The notes below the pieces were generated by a model. It did not search any database and was not told the DNA's origin. It saw only the letters and a program-made list of their open reading frames with translations. From an uncultured Fluviicola sp. (GTDB lineage: Bacteria; Bacteroidota; Bacteroidia; Flavobacteriales_D; Crocinitomicaceae), in contig NZ_CABHOL010000015.1 of NCBI RefSeq assembly GCF_902168135.1, forward strand, positions 372,001-436,000: a stretch of DNA of 64,000 nucleotides. The letters are read 5' to 3'. The position numbers and the translations under genes are program-made. Below, in pieces: positions 53,638 to 62,090 of the stretch; the first letter of the stretch is position 1; every line of letters starts with the position of its first letter.

Positions 53638-54240
53638 ATGAATGCTATGGTTTCGCGTATTGTTAATTGCTTGATTTGTTTCGTATCGCTTCATTCCTTT
53701 TCACAAGGATATTCCGGGAATTTTGAGGTTTCTGATAAAAACAGGATGTATCATTTTACACTTTTGAATGGAAGGATGAATAATCCGGTTTATACGATTT
53801 TAGACGAAACCACTCACATCAACAGCATGTATCTCAGTGATTCAATAGTTCTTTCGGGTATTGACTCCATAACGGTTTCATCAAAGAAAGACAGTTTGCT
53901 GAACCGGTTCCTGGCAAATTTTTCAGGGACTTATGCCGAGTACAATAAAAAGGGCAGAATGGTTGTCGCCAGCTATTACCCGAAGCCTACAACTCTTGAC
54001 AGTGCTTTTTACAAGCCGACAGAAGATCAGCGGATAAATTTTTACCCGAATGGAAACCCTTACGCGCAGTTTTATCAGAAGAACGGGCATCCGGCGAGAA
54101 GCATTGTTTATTACACACGCGATGGAGAAATAGACCACATAACCGATCTTTCACAATATGCTGAAGGTGAACAGGTGGTAATCCAGAATCCCTATGATTT
54201 CCGAAAGCGGAAGGAAACGCTCAAAATTGTCATAGAATAG
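53638..54240 (+). CDS. Secreted MORN-like protein, unknown function
   Basis: This 200-residue protein has a signal peptide (ATG 53638 or M4 at 53647; cleavage near SFSQ). The second half contains a MORN_2-like stretch ('YPNGNPYAQFYQKNGHPARS'), the same repeat type as the 568-residue protein at 6943-8649 but only one or two copies. It probably faces the periplasm or outside. The neighbouring YihY gene gives no functional clue. Confidence 0.72.
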   Translation: MNAMVSRIVNCLICFVSLHSFSQGYSGNFEVSDKNRMYHFTLLNGRMNNPVYTILDETTHINSMYLSDSIVLSGIDSITVSSKKDSLLNRFLANFSGTYAEYNKKGRMVVASYYPKPTTLDSAFYKPTEDQRINFYPNGNPYAQFYQKNGHPARSIVYYTRDGEIDHITDLSQYAEGEQVVIQNPYDFRKRKETLKIVIE

Positions 54241-54262
54241 ATTAATTCTACAGTGTATTTAC

Positions 54263-55786
54263 TTAATGAAGCCAGACTTTCCGGAGTTTCTGTTGTTCAG
54301 GAGTAGGATTCGGAATGTCTGAGATCTTTCCGTTTTCCAGTTTTAAACCTGCATGGAGTAAATAATCTTCCAGCGGAAGCGGTTCTGTTCCCCGGATGTA
54401 TTTTTCGGCAAACTCCTTCAGTTCGGGAAATCCGCTTACAATCACCATTTCAGAGAAAAGTTTATCGTCTTCAAACGGTTTCCCTCTGTAATGGGCCATT
54501 AAATCCAGAACCAGGTCTTTCGCACCGTATTCTCCAGCCGAAAGTTCACACAGTTTGATATCCAGACATAAATTAATCAAAGCGCCTTTCAAATACACAT
54601 TGTAATATTGATCCTGCATTTCCATCGGGTGAAGACTTAAATCGGTCATAGACAAGTCCGCTTTGAATTCGTGCATATCCGCAATTTTCCCTTCTACAGT
54701 TCTGAAGAACTCTTTTTCTGTGCCCAATCCCGTTTTTACCGGCATGTGGATAGTAAAGTATTCGGTCATTCCCTCATACAACCACAAATGTTTCGAGAAC
54801 TTGGGTTCATTATAATCGTAATGCGCTATTTCTTCGGAATGCAAACCGAGTGGCATAAGCGTATGGAAAAACTCATGACTGGCAATTCCATAAATGTTTT
54901 GACGGATCGTTTCGATATCCAGGGGCATATACAATAAGATCAGAGTTGAATTGGAATGTTCCAGCCCGTCACCAACCAAATGACTCTTATCCGGTGCAAG
55001 ATTATGATAGATCAGGAAAGTATAGTGGTCTACCGGTAATTTATTGTTCAGGTATTTCGACTGGCTCATCAGCAAGGGACGAATGTATTCGGCAATATCT
55101 TTTGAAATCGGTTTCCCGGAGGTGGAATAGCAGGCAACTTCTACTGAAATTCCGGGCAGCTTGATCATCGTAGTATCCGGTAGCGCATATAAAATCGGGT
55201 TGTCGACTAATTGATGGTAGTTTTTAGCAGTAAAAAGGTCCACATTCGGCTTACTGATCTTTTTCAAACTCGTTGCAGGATAAAGGTTCGTTTCTTTCCG
55301 GATACTGATTTCGAACGGATGATCAATATGTCCGCGGAAATAACCGAACAAACTGTTTGGAGTAAGTACAAATGAACTGTCGCTGAATGAACTTGCAGCA
55401 GAGCGATAAAAGCCGCGCCCGGTTTTGTAACCAAAAGTTTCCCAGGCATCATCTACAAGATATGATACCTGTGCAATTGCTGCCGCAGGGTATATTTTCC
55501 ATGAATTCTGGTCCTTTTGTTCTGTTTTCAGTTTCTTTCCCTTTTTGTCAAACACTTCAAAAGAGGAAATATATTGTCCGAAATTCATGGCACCATAAAT
55601 TCCCGGGATGATCTTCGGAAAGCAGTAGGTTAGTGTGTCCTCCGAAAATCCGCTGATTTTTAAATTTACGGCCAGTTTATCATTCGAAAGGGTTTTCAGG
55701 TTTGTTTCATAACGGTATACGATCTGTGCATTAATCTTATGATTGAATGCAGCAAAAATTAAAAGCAGAAGTATATACTTTTTCAT
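54263..55786 (-). CDS. M61-family metalloprotease-like protein, no PDZ domain
   Basis: A signal peptide (1-21) is followed by the M61 N-terminal beta domain and a zinc-metalloprotease domain: H304-E-F-F-H308, with E338 ('YEGMTEYF') as the third zinc ligand. M61 proteins (glycyl aminopeptidase type) usually continue to about 600 residues with a C-terminal PDZ domain; here the 507-residue chain stops at about the point where PDZ would begin, with 'PLPLEDYLLHAG' typical of the domain border. Probably a periplasmic or surface peptidase; substrate unknown. The start ATG directly precedes the signal sequence. Confidence 0.88.
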   Translation of the reverse strand: MKKYILLLLIFAAFNHKINAQIVYRYETNLKTLSNDKLAVNLKISGFSEDTLTYCFPKIIPGIYGAMNFGQYISSFEVFDKKGKKLKTEQKDQNSWKIYPAAAIAQVSYLVDDAWETFGYKTGRGFYRSAASSFSDSSFVLTPNSLFGYFRGHIDHPFEISIRKETNLYPATSLKKISKPNVDLFTAKNYHQLVDNPILYALPDTTMIKLPGISVEVACYSTSGKPISKDIAEYIRPLLMSQSKYLNNKLPVDHYTFLIYHNLAPDKSHLVGDGLEHSNSTLILLYMPLDIETIRQNIYGIASHEFFHTLMPLGLHSEEIAHYDYNEPKFSKHLWLYEGMTEYFTIHMPVKTGLGTEKEFFRTVEGKIADMHEFKADLSMTDLSLHPMEMQDQYYNVYLKGALINLCLDIKLCELSAGEYGAKDLVLDLMAHYRGKPFEDDKLFSEMVIVSGFPELKEFAEKYIRGTEPLPLEDYLLHAGLKLENGKISDIPNPTPEQQKLRKVWLH

Positions 55787-55907
55787 CGACTGTAATTGAA
55801 TTCAAAACTAAGACTGTTTTACCATTTCAAAAGTTACAGAAATCAATTGGAAAGTGAGAAGAACAAAATAGTACGGACGCGAGGCATTGCGTTCCAACAA
55901 ATACAAA

Positions 55908-55934
55908 CCCCCGATGGATAATATCCATCGGGGG
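55908..55934 (-). terminator. Strong hairpin, likely end of the candidate noncoding RNA
   Basis: CCCCCGATGGAT (55908-55919) pairs with ATCCATCGGGGG (55923-55934) around 3 nt. On the minus strand the stem is followed by TTTGTATTTGTT. It lies more than 120 nt before the M61 start, so it should end a transcript coming from the right. Confidence 0.75.
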
Positions 55935-55984
55935 CGTAGCTACCACACGTACTTCACTATCAACCTGTACATGTATTACCTCTA

Positions 55985-56040
55985 AATTAAACCTAAACTG
56001 AAACCTAAACTAACCTAATTGTTACCTAACTTATAGCGTT
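55985..56040 (-). repeat. TTAGG half-site array with 10-12 bp spacing
   Basis: On the minus strand five copies of TTAGG (last one TTAGA) recur every 10-12 bp (for example GTTAGGT, ATTAGGT, TTTAGGT, TTTAGGT). One-turn spacing puts them on one face of the helix. Confidence 0.5.
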
Positions 56041-56326
56041 ATGATTGATAGTACGCTCTTAAATGTTTTTCTTCATAATTTTCAATGCCGCAACAGGTGC
56101 CTTAGGAATTTTGTAATTCAAACCCACTATACCATAATTCCTAAGTCTACACTATTGCAAGATCGTATCCGGATATTCCTGTCTTTGTGACGAGGTCTCA
56201 TGATGAGACCTCAACTGTCACTTCGAACGGAAATATTCCTTTATAACTCAAGTTCTTTATTTCAAAAATTTAGTCACCTGCTTTGAAATCGATTTTTCAA
56301 AAAGTGATTTTCTTGCATGTACTATT

Positions 56327-56343
56327 ATAAAGAACGTGCCAAA
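56327..56343 (-). promoter_or_regulatory. Sigma-54-like promoter
   Basis: On the minus strand TTTGGCACG-TTCT-TTAT: the -24 half is perfect (YTGGCACG), the spacing to -12 is right, but the -12 half reads TTAT instead of TTGC. It lies just downstream of the terminator of a sigma-54-dependent regulator and about 65-105 bp from tandem inverted repeats that could be its enhancer sites. Confidence 0.4.
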
Positions 56344-56354
56344 GAGGCAGAAAA

Positions 56355-56381
56355 CGAAAAAACCCTTGATTTACAAGGGTT
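56355..56381 (-). terminator. Rho-independent terminator of the two-component operon
   Basis: An 8-bp stem AACCCTTG/CAAGGGTT (56361-56368 with 56374-56381) is followed by TTTTTT on the minus strand. Confidence 0.85.
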
Positions 56382-56400
56382 CCGGGTTTGATGTGTTTCT

Positions 56401-56441
56401 AAAATATTTTCAAAATGAAAAAAATATTTCCAAAATGAAAA
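56401..56441. promoter_or_regulatory. Tandem 20-bp repeat with TTTTCA-N3-TGAAAA sites
   Basis: Two direct 20-bp repeats (56401-56420 and 56421-56440, one mismatch) each contain the inverted repeat TTTTCA-N3-TGAAAA: 56407-56421 perfect, 56427-56441 with one mismatch. Centres are 20 bp apart, two helical turns. The same motif occurs upstream of the kinase gene. Confidence 0.6.
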
Positions 56442-56445
56442 AAAA

Positions 56446-57804
56446 TCAGTACTCTTCTTCCTCTTTCAACATGCGGTAAATGGTTGTCTGACCAATATCC
56501 AGTTTGTCTGCCACCAATTTGGTATTGTTGTTATATTTATCCAGGAATAATTGAACAATACGCCGGTTATATGCTCTCAGGCTCATTTCTTCGGCAATAA
56601 TTCCGGATAGAATATCAGCGCTTGCTACCACGATATCATCCGCTTCGATTACATCGTTCATGGACATAACGGCCGCCAGTTCAATCACGGATTTCAATTC
56701 ACGTACATTTCCGGGCCAGGGATAGGCAAGAAGCTTGTTTTGGGCAGCCGGACTGATTTTCTTAACCGTCATACCGTTTTCCTTGCAAAAGCGCTCTACA
56801 AAGCTCTTACTCAATAATAACGTGTCTTTTTCACGTTCGCGAAGCGGTGGCAATTCGATCGGAAGACCGAACAGACGATAATACAAATCTTCCCGGAAAG
56901 CGCCTGATTTCACTTCCTGAAGGAGGTTTTTATGGGTTGCAACTATAATCCGGCAGTTGAACTTATACACCTTGTTTCCTCCAACACGTGTAATTTCACG
57001 TTCCTGTAATGCGCGCAAAAGTTTCGCCTGGAAAACAGGGTCTAATTCCGCTATTTCATCCAGGAATAAGGTTCCTCCGTCTGCTTCTTCAAACTTCCCG
57101 ATGCGGGTTTGGTTCGCGCCGGTAAAAGATCCTTTTTCATGTCCGAATAATTCACTTTCGAATAATTCCTTCGGAATAGCTGCTACGTTGATCGCTACGA
57201 AGGGTTTGTCTTTATAAATCGAATTGTAGTGGATTGCTTTGGCAATGACCTCTTTTCCGGTTCCGGTTTCCCCGGTAATGGAAACGGTAATGTTGTTGGA
57301 AACCGCTTTTTGCAACAGGTTAAAAATATGCTGCATCTTACTGCTTTGCCCAATGATAGTATCGCTGAAGTTGTATTTGGTCTGAACTTCTTTCTCCAGT
57401 TTTTCAATTTTCTTTAAAAGCTTGGTCTGGTTCTGAGCATTTGCCAGGGTATTCAGCAGGCGGTTCCGTAGATCGTTACCTTTTACGATGTAGTCGTATG
57501 CTCCCAGTTTAAGCAGGCTTACAGCGGTTTCGATTTCTTCCTGTTCAGAAATAACGATGACTTGTGTTCCAGGGCACATGGCTTTAATTTTTTCCAGGAG
57601 CTCTTCACCGGAAATATCCGGTAAACGGTAATCCATCGTAATTAAATCAGGAATTTCATCGTTCAAACGGCTCAACAATTCCTTTCCTGTTGAAAAAGCC
57701 TCCGTTTCATAATCAGGATTCAACGAAACAGTGTGTACCAATAGTTTTTGGTACCAATCGTTGTCTTCGACAATAAAAATGCGTTGTGTAACCCCGGTTT
57801 CCAT
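56446..57804 (-). CDS. NtrC-type (sigma-54-dependent) response regulator
   Basis: The 452-residue protein has a receiver domain (about 8-125, phosphorylation site D58 in 'PDLITMDYR'), an AAA+ sigma-54 activator domain (Walker A GETGTGKE 178-185; GSFTGA 225-230, the sigma-54-contacting loop in its common GSFTGA form; Walker B GGTLFLDE 243-250) and a Fis-type HTH at the C-terminus ('NNTKLVADKLDIGQTTIYRML'). It activates sigma-54 promoters by ATP hydrolysis. Its gene starts 10 nt after the hybrid kinase, its evident partner. Possible targets: its own operon region and the transcription unit just downstream. Confidence 0.95.
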   Translation of the reverse strand: METGVTQRIFIVEDNDWYQKLLVHTVSLNPDYETEAFSTGKELLSRLNDEIPDLITMDYRLPDISGEELLEKIKAMCPGTQVIVISEQEEIETAVSLLKLGAYDYIVKGNDLRNRLLNTLANAQNQTKLLKKIEKLEKEVQTKYNFSDTIIGQSSKMQHIFNLLQKAVSNNITVSITGETGTGKEVIAKAIHYNSIYKDKPFVAINVAAIPKELFESELFGHEKGSFTGANQTRIGKFEEADGGTLFLDEIAELDPVFQAKLLRALQEREITRVGGNKVYKFNCRIIVATHKNLLQEVKSGAFREDLYYRLFGLPIELPPLREREKDTLLLSKSFVERFCKENGMTVKKISPAAQNKLLAYPWPGNVRELKSVIELAAVMSMNDVIEADDIVVASADILSGIIAEEMSLRAYNRRIVQLFLDKYNNNTKLVADKLDIGQTTIYRMLKEEEEY

Positions 57805-57814
57805 AATGCTGTAC

Positions 57815-60295
57815 TTAGTTTAGTTTTTCTTTTACCTGTGTAATAATGTGTCTGGCTTGTTCCTCGAAAACTTCCATCAATTCGTGAATGGAAGGATCAA
57901 CTTTTAATTCTTTCCCCATCCGTTCTATTTCTTTTAAAGTAGTGTAACAGTTATTTGCTCCGAAATGCTTGAAAGGGGCAGCTAATTGATGAGCCAGTTC
58001 GGATGCATCACTCCAGTTTTCAGCTGTTGTCAGTTCCTTCATTTTGATCAACCCGTTTTCTGTTGAGTTCACGAAAGTCTGCAATAATTCTTTATAGAAG
58101 CTTTCATTGTTGTTTGTCAGTTTTTGAAGACTTTTGAAATCCGCTTCATCTAATTGAGTTCCCATATTGTTGTCTTTATAGATTTGATAGAGTATTCTTC
58201 TTATTTCTTCGGGGTTTACCGGTTTGGTAAGTACTTCTGTCCAGCCCGAATCCAGCATGTCCTGCCTTTTTTCAGGATCGAGAGTTGCGGTCAGACCAAC
58301 AACCGGTATTTGATCGAGGGTTTCCATTTCTGCCATTTTTTTGCGGAGCTCATGTCCGTTCATTTCAGGCATTCGGACATCCAGAAGTACAATGTCTATG
58401 TCGTTGTTTTTCAATTGTTCCAGTGCTTCCAATCCATTGGTTGCTTCCAGAAGCGTAATATTTACACCGTGGAACATACTTCGCAGCAGGGTACGGTTGA
58501 ATGGTTCGTCATCAACGATCAGCAGGCTTTTGTCTTTCAGGAAGGAAAAATCGGTGCGTGATGGTTCGCGTGGCGCATCTACCTGGTCTTCCGTTTTTTC
58601 AAAAGGGATTTCGATGTAGAATGTTGTTCCGATTCCTTCTTCACTATTTACCCGGATGGATCCGCCTTGTTTATCAATGATTTGCTTGGTAATGCTGAGT
58701 CCCAGACCGGTTCCGCCGTATTTGCGCGTCACACCCGGATCTGCCTGTTCAAATGGTTCGAAAATACGTTCCAACTGTGCTTTCGACATTCCGATTCCCT
58801 GGTCCTGAACTTCTATTAAACACCGGATTTGGCGCTTTTCCAGCTCTTCAAACCGCAAATGGACCGTGATTAAACTGTCTTTTGAGAATTTATTGGCATT
58901 ACTGATCAGGTTGATGATTATCTGCCGGAAACGCAGCGGATCTCCCAGTACGTTCGGGAACGATTTTTGGTCCAGTTCGACCACTAAACTGTTGTTTTTT
59001 TCGCTTACCTGCAATTCATATTGCTCATGCAGCATCATGATCTCATTGGCCGGATTAAAAGCAATCTTTTCCAGTTGAATGTGGTCTTTTTCCAATTTGG
59101 AAAGATCCAGGATCTCATTGGTAATCTGTGATAAGTGCTTAACCGAATTTCGGATGATCTTCACTTTTTTCGCTGCGCTTTGGTTCAGGGGTTCAAAAAA
59201 CAACTGTTCCGTAAACCCGGAAATGGCATTTAATGGTGTACGGATCTCGTGACTCATGGTGGCCAGGAAGCGCGACTTGGCTTCTGTCAATTGATCACTT
59301 TTATCTTTTGCAAGTTTCAACTGGGCATTGGTTTCTTTTGATTTATTGAACAAAGTGATGATCAGGATGACAATCATCAGGATCAACAGCGTAGAGATAA
59401 TACTGAATAGAAAAATAATTTGGTTTGTCTCTGCAGCAACATTTTTGGCGTGCTGTGTCTCCTTGAGCAATTCTCTTTTGTCTGCCAGTTCGATTGCCTG
59501 GAATATCTGTCCTATCTGCTTGCTTAATTGATTGTTTTGCTGTTCAAGCTCTAATTTATACAGGTTTAGAAAAGACTCTTTAGAAACAGCTTTGTTCTTT
59601 ACGCTTTGGATCTTCCGTGCAATTTCATTGGTGCTGGCTACTGCAATTTCAGAAGCTTTGATTTTGACTTCCGGCTGTTGGACTGCAGGAGTAGTTGTTG
59701 TAGTGGTTTGTTTCTTGTTTTTTCGCTGGAACCATTTCTTCCTGGTTTCCTCTTCCGTAGTCTGCGGCTGTACTTGCGGGGTTTGCAAAGCATTTACGCG
59801 GTCACGGATTTCCATTTTTATCCGCGCTGTTTCACTGGCATTTTGCACCTCGTTCTCCAGGATCGACATCGTTTCGTTTACCCGGTTCTCATTTTTGATG
59901 CTCATGAGTGTGTCCAGGTTCCGGAAACGGTCTTTTACCAGCTTATTTAGCTTCCGTACCTGTTTTTGATAAGAAGAATCATCCGTTTTATAAGATTGGA
60001 GCAAATCCATTTTGCGATTGGTCTGTGATTCCAGGATCTCAAAGTCGAGCGGTGCATCCGGATTATTCTGATAGAGGTAGGAATAGGTAAGGTTATCGGA
60101 TTTGAGAATGTTGCTGTTTAAATCCCGGACAATAAAACGCCGGTTCTCCTTGAGATTTGTCGGGAGCGGACTTTCCGAAACCTGCGATAAACGATCGTAA
60201 ACCCAATATCCTGTAGTACATACAAAAATTAAGAGCAATCCGATAATTATAAATAGAATACGTTCAAAAAGAATATTTCTCCAGCCGGTTTTCAT
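57815..60295 (-). CDS. Hybrid sensor histidine kinase with receiver and Hpt domains
   Basis: From the ATG at 60295 the protein has 826 residues; a TTG at 60352 is the alternative, but regulatory inverted repeats (60307-60360) lie in that extension, so I prefer the ATG. Layout: membrane helix (about 12-34), a coiled-coil sensor region with a Q/T/K-rich linker, a second membrane helix (about 296-318), HisKA (H349 in SHEIRTPLN), ATPase domain ('GTGLGLSITKQII'), receiver (D639 in LLDVRMPEMNG) and C-terminal Hpt (H769 in AHQLAAPFKHFG). No known ligand-binding domain in the sensor part. Phosphate probably passes H-D-H to the NtrC-type regulator encoded next. Confidence 0.93.
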   Translation of the reverse strand: MKTGWRNILFERILFIIIGLLLIFVCTTGYWVYDRLSQVSESPLPTNLKENRRFIVRDLNSNILKSDNLTYSYLYQNNPDAPLDFEILESQTNRKMDLLQSYKTDDSSYQKQVRKLNKLVKDRFRNLDTLMSIKNENRVNETMSILENEVQNASETARIKMEIRDRVNALQTPQVQPQTTEEETRKKWFQRKNKKQTTTTTTPAVQQPEVKIKASEIAVASTNEIARKIQSVKNKAVSKESFLNLYKLELEQQNNQLSKQIGQIFQAIELADKRELLKETQHAKNVAAETNQIIFLFSIISTLLILMIVILIITLFNKSKETNAQLKLAKDKSDQLTEAKSRFLATMSHEIRTPLNAISGFTEQLFFEPLNQSAAKKVKIIRNSVKHLSQITNEILDLSKLEKDHIQLEKIAFNPANEIMMLHEQYELQVSEKNNSLVVELDQKSFPNVLGDPLRFRQIIINLISNANKFSKDSLITVHLRFEELEKRQIRCLIEVQDQGIGMSKAQLERIFEPFEQADPGVTRKYGGTGLGLSITKQIIDKQGGSIRVNSEEGIGTTFYIEIPFEKTEDQVDAPREPSRTDFSFLKDKSLLIVDDEPFNRTLLRSMFHGVNITLLEATNGLEALEQLKNNDIDIVLLDVRMPEMNGHELRKKMAEMETLDQIPVVGLTATLDPEKRQDMLDSGWTEVLTKPVNPEEIRRILYQIYKDNNMGTQLDEADFKSLQKLTNNNESFYKELLQTFVNSTENGLIKMKELTTAENWSDASELAHQLAAPFKHFGANNCYTTLKEIERMGKELKVDPSIHELMEVFEEQARHIITQVKEKLN

Positions 60296-60306
60296 ATTGA
60301 TACGAA

Positions 60307-60360
60307 TTTTCAATTTGAAAAATACGCCTTTTTCCTGAATTTTAATTTTCAAAATGAATT
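60307..60360. promoter_or_regulatory. TTTTCA-N3-TGAAAA sites upstream of the kinase gene
   Basis: TTTTCA-ATT-TGAAAA (60307-60321, perfect 6-bp arms) and TTTTCA-AAA-TGAATT (60346-60360, right arm 4 of 6). Identical in form to the tandem pair at 56407-56441 beyond the other end of the operon. Confidence 0.55.
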
Positions 60361-60520
60361 TTTTAACGAAATAATCCGGTAAAAACGGGTTTTGAATGTG
60401 TTTTGTGAAGTTTGCTAAGGAACAGGTTTCGAATGGACTATCGATTATAGAGCATTTGAGTTATTTCATTTCGAATTTGAAAAGAGGAATTTTGGCTCAT
60501 CAAACTGAACATTTATAACT

Positions 60521-61822
60521 ATGAAAAAGAATTACTTATTAATCACTCTTTCAGTAATGGCCCTCCAAAGTCAGGCTCAGCAGTGGTCCAGAATACATAC
60601 TAACCTTGATTCTATCTGGTCATCGTCCATTCAGTATTTCAATAAAGGAGATACTATCATTTATTCGGGTAAAACGGAAGCATCTGAATCTTCCCGGAGA
60701 TTTTATGTTTCTACGGACGGGGGAGTGAATTTTGACCGTGACTTTACAGATTTGGAAGGACTCACAAATAATTTATCTGGTTTATGGGCCTTAAAACTGA
60801 ATAATAAAATCCTTGGATTCCGGAATACACCGAATCATGGGACTCATGAATTCGAGGGAACCAATAATTGGGGTCCTTTTCTCTCGAATGCGATTGGTAT
60901 TTATGGAGAAGTAAATGTAGGTACCCTGTTTTTCCAGGAGCAGGGTTATAACAAAATTTATACAGTGCCTGCTTCCGGAGGCTCACTAACCCAGGTAGCT
61001 ACCGGTACAATTTCATTGTATTCAACTTACACGAAAGGAACACGCGTGTTTTTGGGAGGAAAACAATCGATGCCGAATTTCATCATGTATGTGGATAACG
61101 GTGATTTTTCAACTATTCAGCCAACAACGATTTCCCCTCAAATCGTTGCAAACAATGATGTGGTAACGAACTTCTTTGAGAATGCAGGTGGACTTTATGC
61201 CGTTCTGTCTGATGGGTTCGCGCGTTTGTACAAAAGCACAGATAACGGGTTGAATTGGAATTTAGTTCAAACTACTCATGTAGTTAATGGAAATACTTTT
61301 TCATTGGCAAGCTCCCAAACAATAGGAACACCGGACGGACGGATCTTTTTTGTTAAGCCTGGAGGAAACTCCGATGATGTTTACCTAAGTACGGACGGAG
61401 GCCTGACAGCTTCCAAAATTGGAAATGGTTTACCTGCTTCACCAACTCCGCATGGAAAACTGATGGTCAATGGGAATAAGGTTTGGTATGAAGTGAAAGC
61501 CATTAGTCCGTCAACGTTCATTACTACCGATACTTCCATAGCAGGTTTGTACTTATTGGATGGTCAAACAAACGGGCTTGCAGAGACTGACGTTGAGAAT
61601 GAACTGAAAATCTATCCGAATCCGGTTGCGGATCTGGTACACTTCGAAGTGGGGCCCGGAAAAGGGATCGAATCTGTTCGTATTATCGACATGAATGGAA
61701 AAGTTGTTTTGGAGACCACTTCGACGGATGTTTCCTTAAATAGCCTGAATACAGGAGCTTACCTTGCAAGTGTTCAATGCAACAACGGTATTAGTATGAA
61801 GAAGCTGTTGGTGAAACAGTAA
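60521..61822 (+). CDS. T9SS-exported BNR-repeat protein
   Basis: This 433-residue protein has a signal peptide (1-20, ending SQAQ), then a propeller-like region with BNR/Asp-box motifs ('VSTDGGVNFD' near 71, 'KSTDNGLNWNLV', 'LSTDGGLTASK'), and a C-terminal T9SS type A sorting domain (about 360-433, 'IYPNPVADLVHFEV', 'VRIIDMNGKVV', 'GAYLASV...KKLLVKQ'). It should cross the outer membrane by the type IX system and be attached at the surface or released. Ligand unknown. It lies divergent from the two-component operon, whose binding sites are upstream of it. Confidence 0.9.
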   Translation: MKKNYLLITLSVMALQSQAQQWSRIHTNLDSIWSSSIQYFNKGDTIIYSGKTEASESSRRFYVSTDGGVNFDRDFTDLEGLTNNLSGLWALKLNNKILGFRNTPNHGTHEFEGTNNWGPFLSNAIGIYGEVNVGTLFFQEQGYNKIYTVPASGGSLTQVATGTISLYSTYTKGTRVFLGGKQSMPNFIMYVDNGDFSTIQPTTISPQIVANNDVVTNFFENAGGLYAVLSDGFARLYKSTDNGLNWNLVQTTHVVNGNTFSLASSQTIGTPDGRIFFVKPGGNSDDVYLSTDGGLTASKIGNGLPASPTPHGKLMVNGNKVWYEVKAISPSTFITTDTSIAGLYLLDGQTNGLAETDVENELKIYPNPVADLVHFEVGPGKGIESVRIIDMNGKVVLETTSTDVSLNSLNTGAYLASVQCNNGISMKKLLVKQ

Positions 61823-61845
61823 TCCCAATGTGTAGTAATACGAAG

Positions 61846-61875
61846 AGCATCTGTCGGTTGACAGGTGCTTTTTGT
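61846..61875 (+). terminator. Rho-independent terminator of the BNR-protein gene
   Basis: A 10-bp stem AGCATCTGTC/GACAGGTGCT (61846-61855 with 61860-61869) with loop GGTT and a T-run. Confidence 0.88.
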
Positions 61876-62090
61876 TTTTGAATAGTAAAGCTTAAAGACT
61901 CCCTAAATGACGGACAGGCATCCGGTATTGAGGAATCAGCTTTTTTATTGGTACATCAGGACGGAAATTTATCGAACTTTTCAGGAGATGTTGAGATAGT
62001 TTTCAGTTGTCCCTCATCACATTCAGTTCTCACACTCACACTGAAAAGAAAAAGAGATCAGAGCGAGTTTGAGTGTGAGAGAAGAGGGCA

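Larger units (their letters stand above)
55908..56316 (-). ncRNA. Candidate sigma-54-controlled noncoding RNA
   Basis: A -24 element TGGCACG (56335-56341, minus strand) and a start expected near 56315 give a transcript of about 400 nt ending at the terminator 55908-55934. It contains inverted repeats at 56192-56212 (GAGGTCTCAT stem, extended by GTGAC/GTCAC at its base), 56101-56155 (CTTAGGAATT arms) and 56051-56060. No ORF above 25 codons is convincing. The neighbouring NtrC-type regulator is the natural activator. Read as a regulatory RNA this is inference; a short peptide-coding transcript is the alternative. Confidence 0.35.
55787..56445. other. 659-bp gap with its own promoter-, hairpin- and terminator-like elements
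   Basis: Between the NtrC-type regulator and the M61 gene there is no convincing gene. From right to left on the minus strand it contains tandem TTTTCA-N3-TGAAAA sites (56407-56441), the operon terminator (56355-56381), a sigma-54-like promoter (56327-56343), several inverted repeats, a helically spaced TTAGG array (55985-56040) and a final terminator (55908-55934). Confidence 0.7.

Noticed and set aside
60491-60510. Second sigma-54-like promoter (TTTGGCTCA) ahead of the BNR-protein gene
   Set aside because: Only the GG of -24 fits well, -12 does not match, and the start site would fall almost on the ATG.
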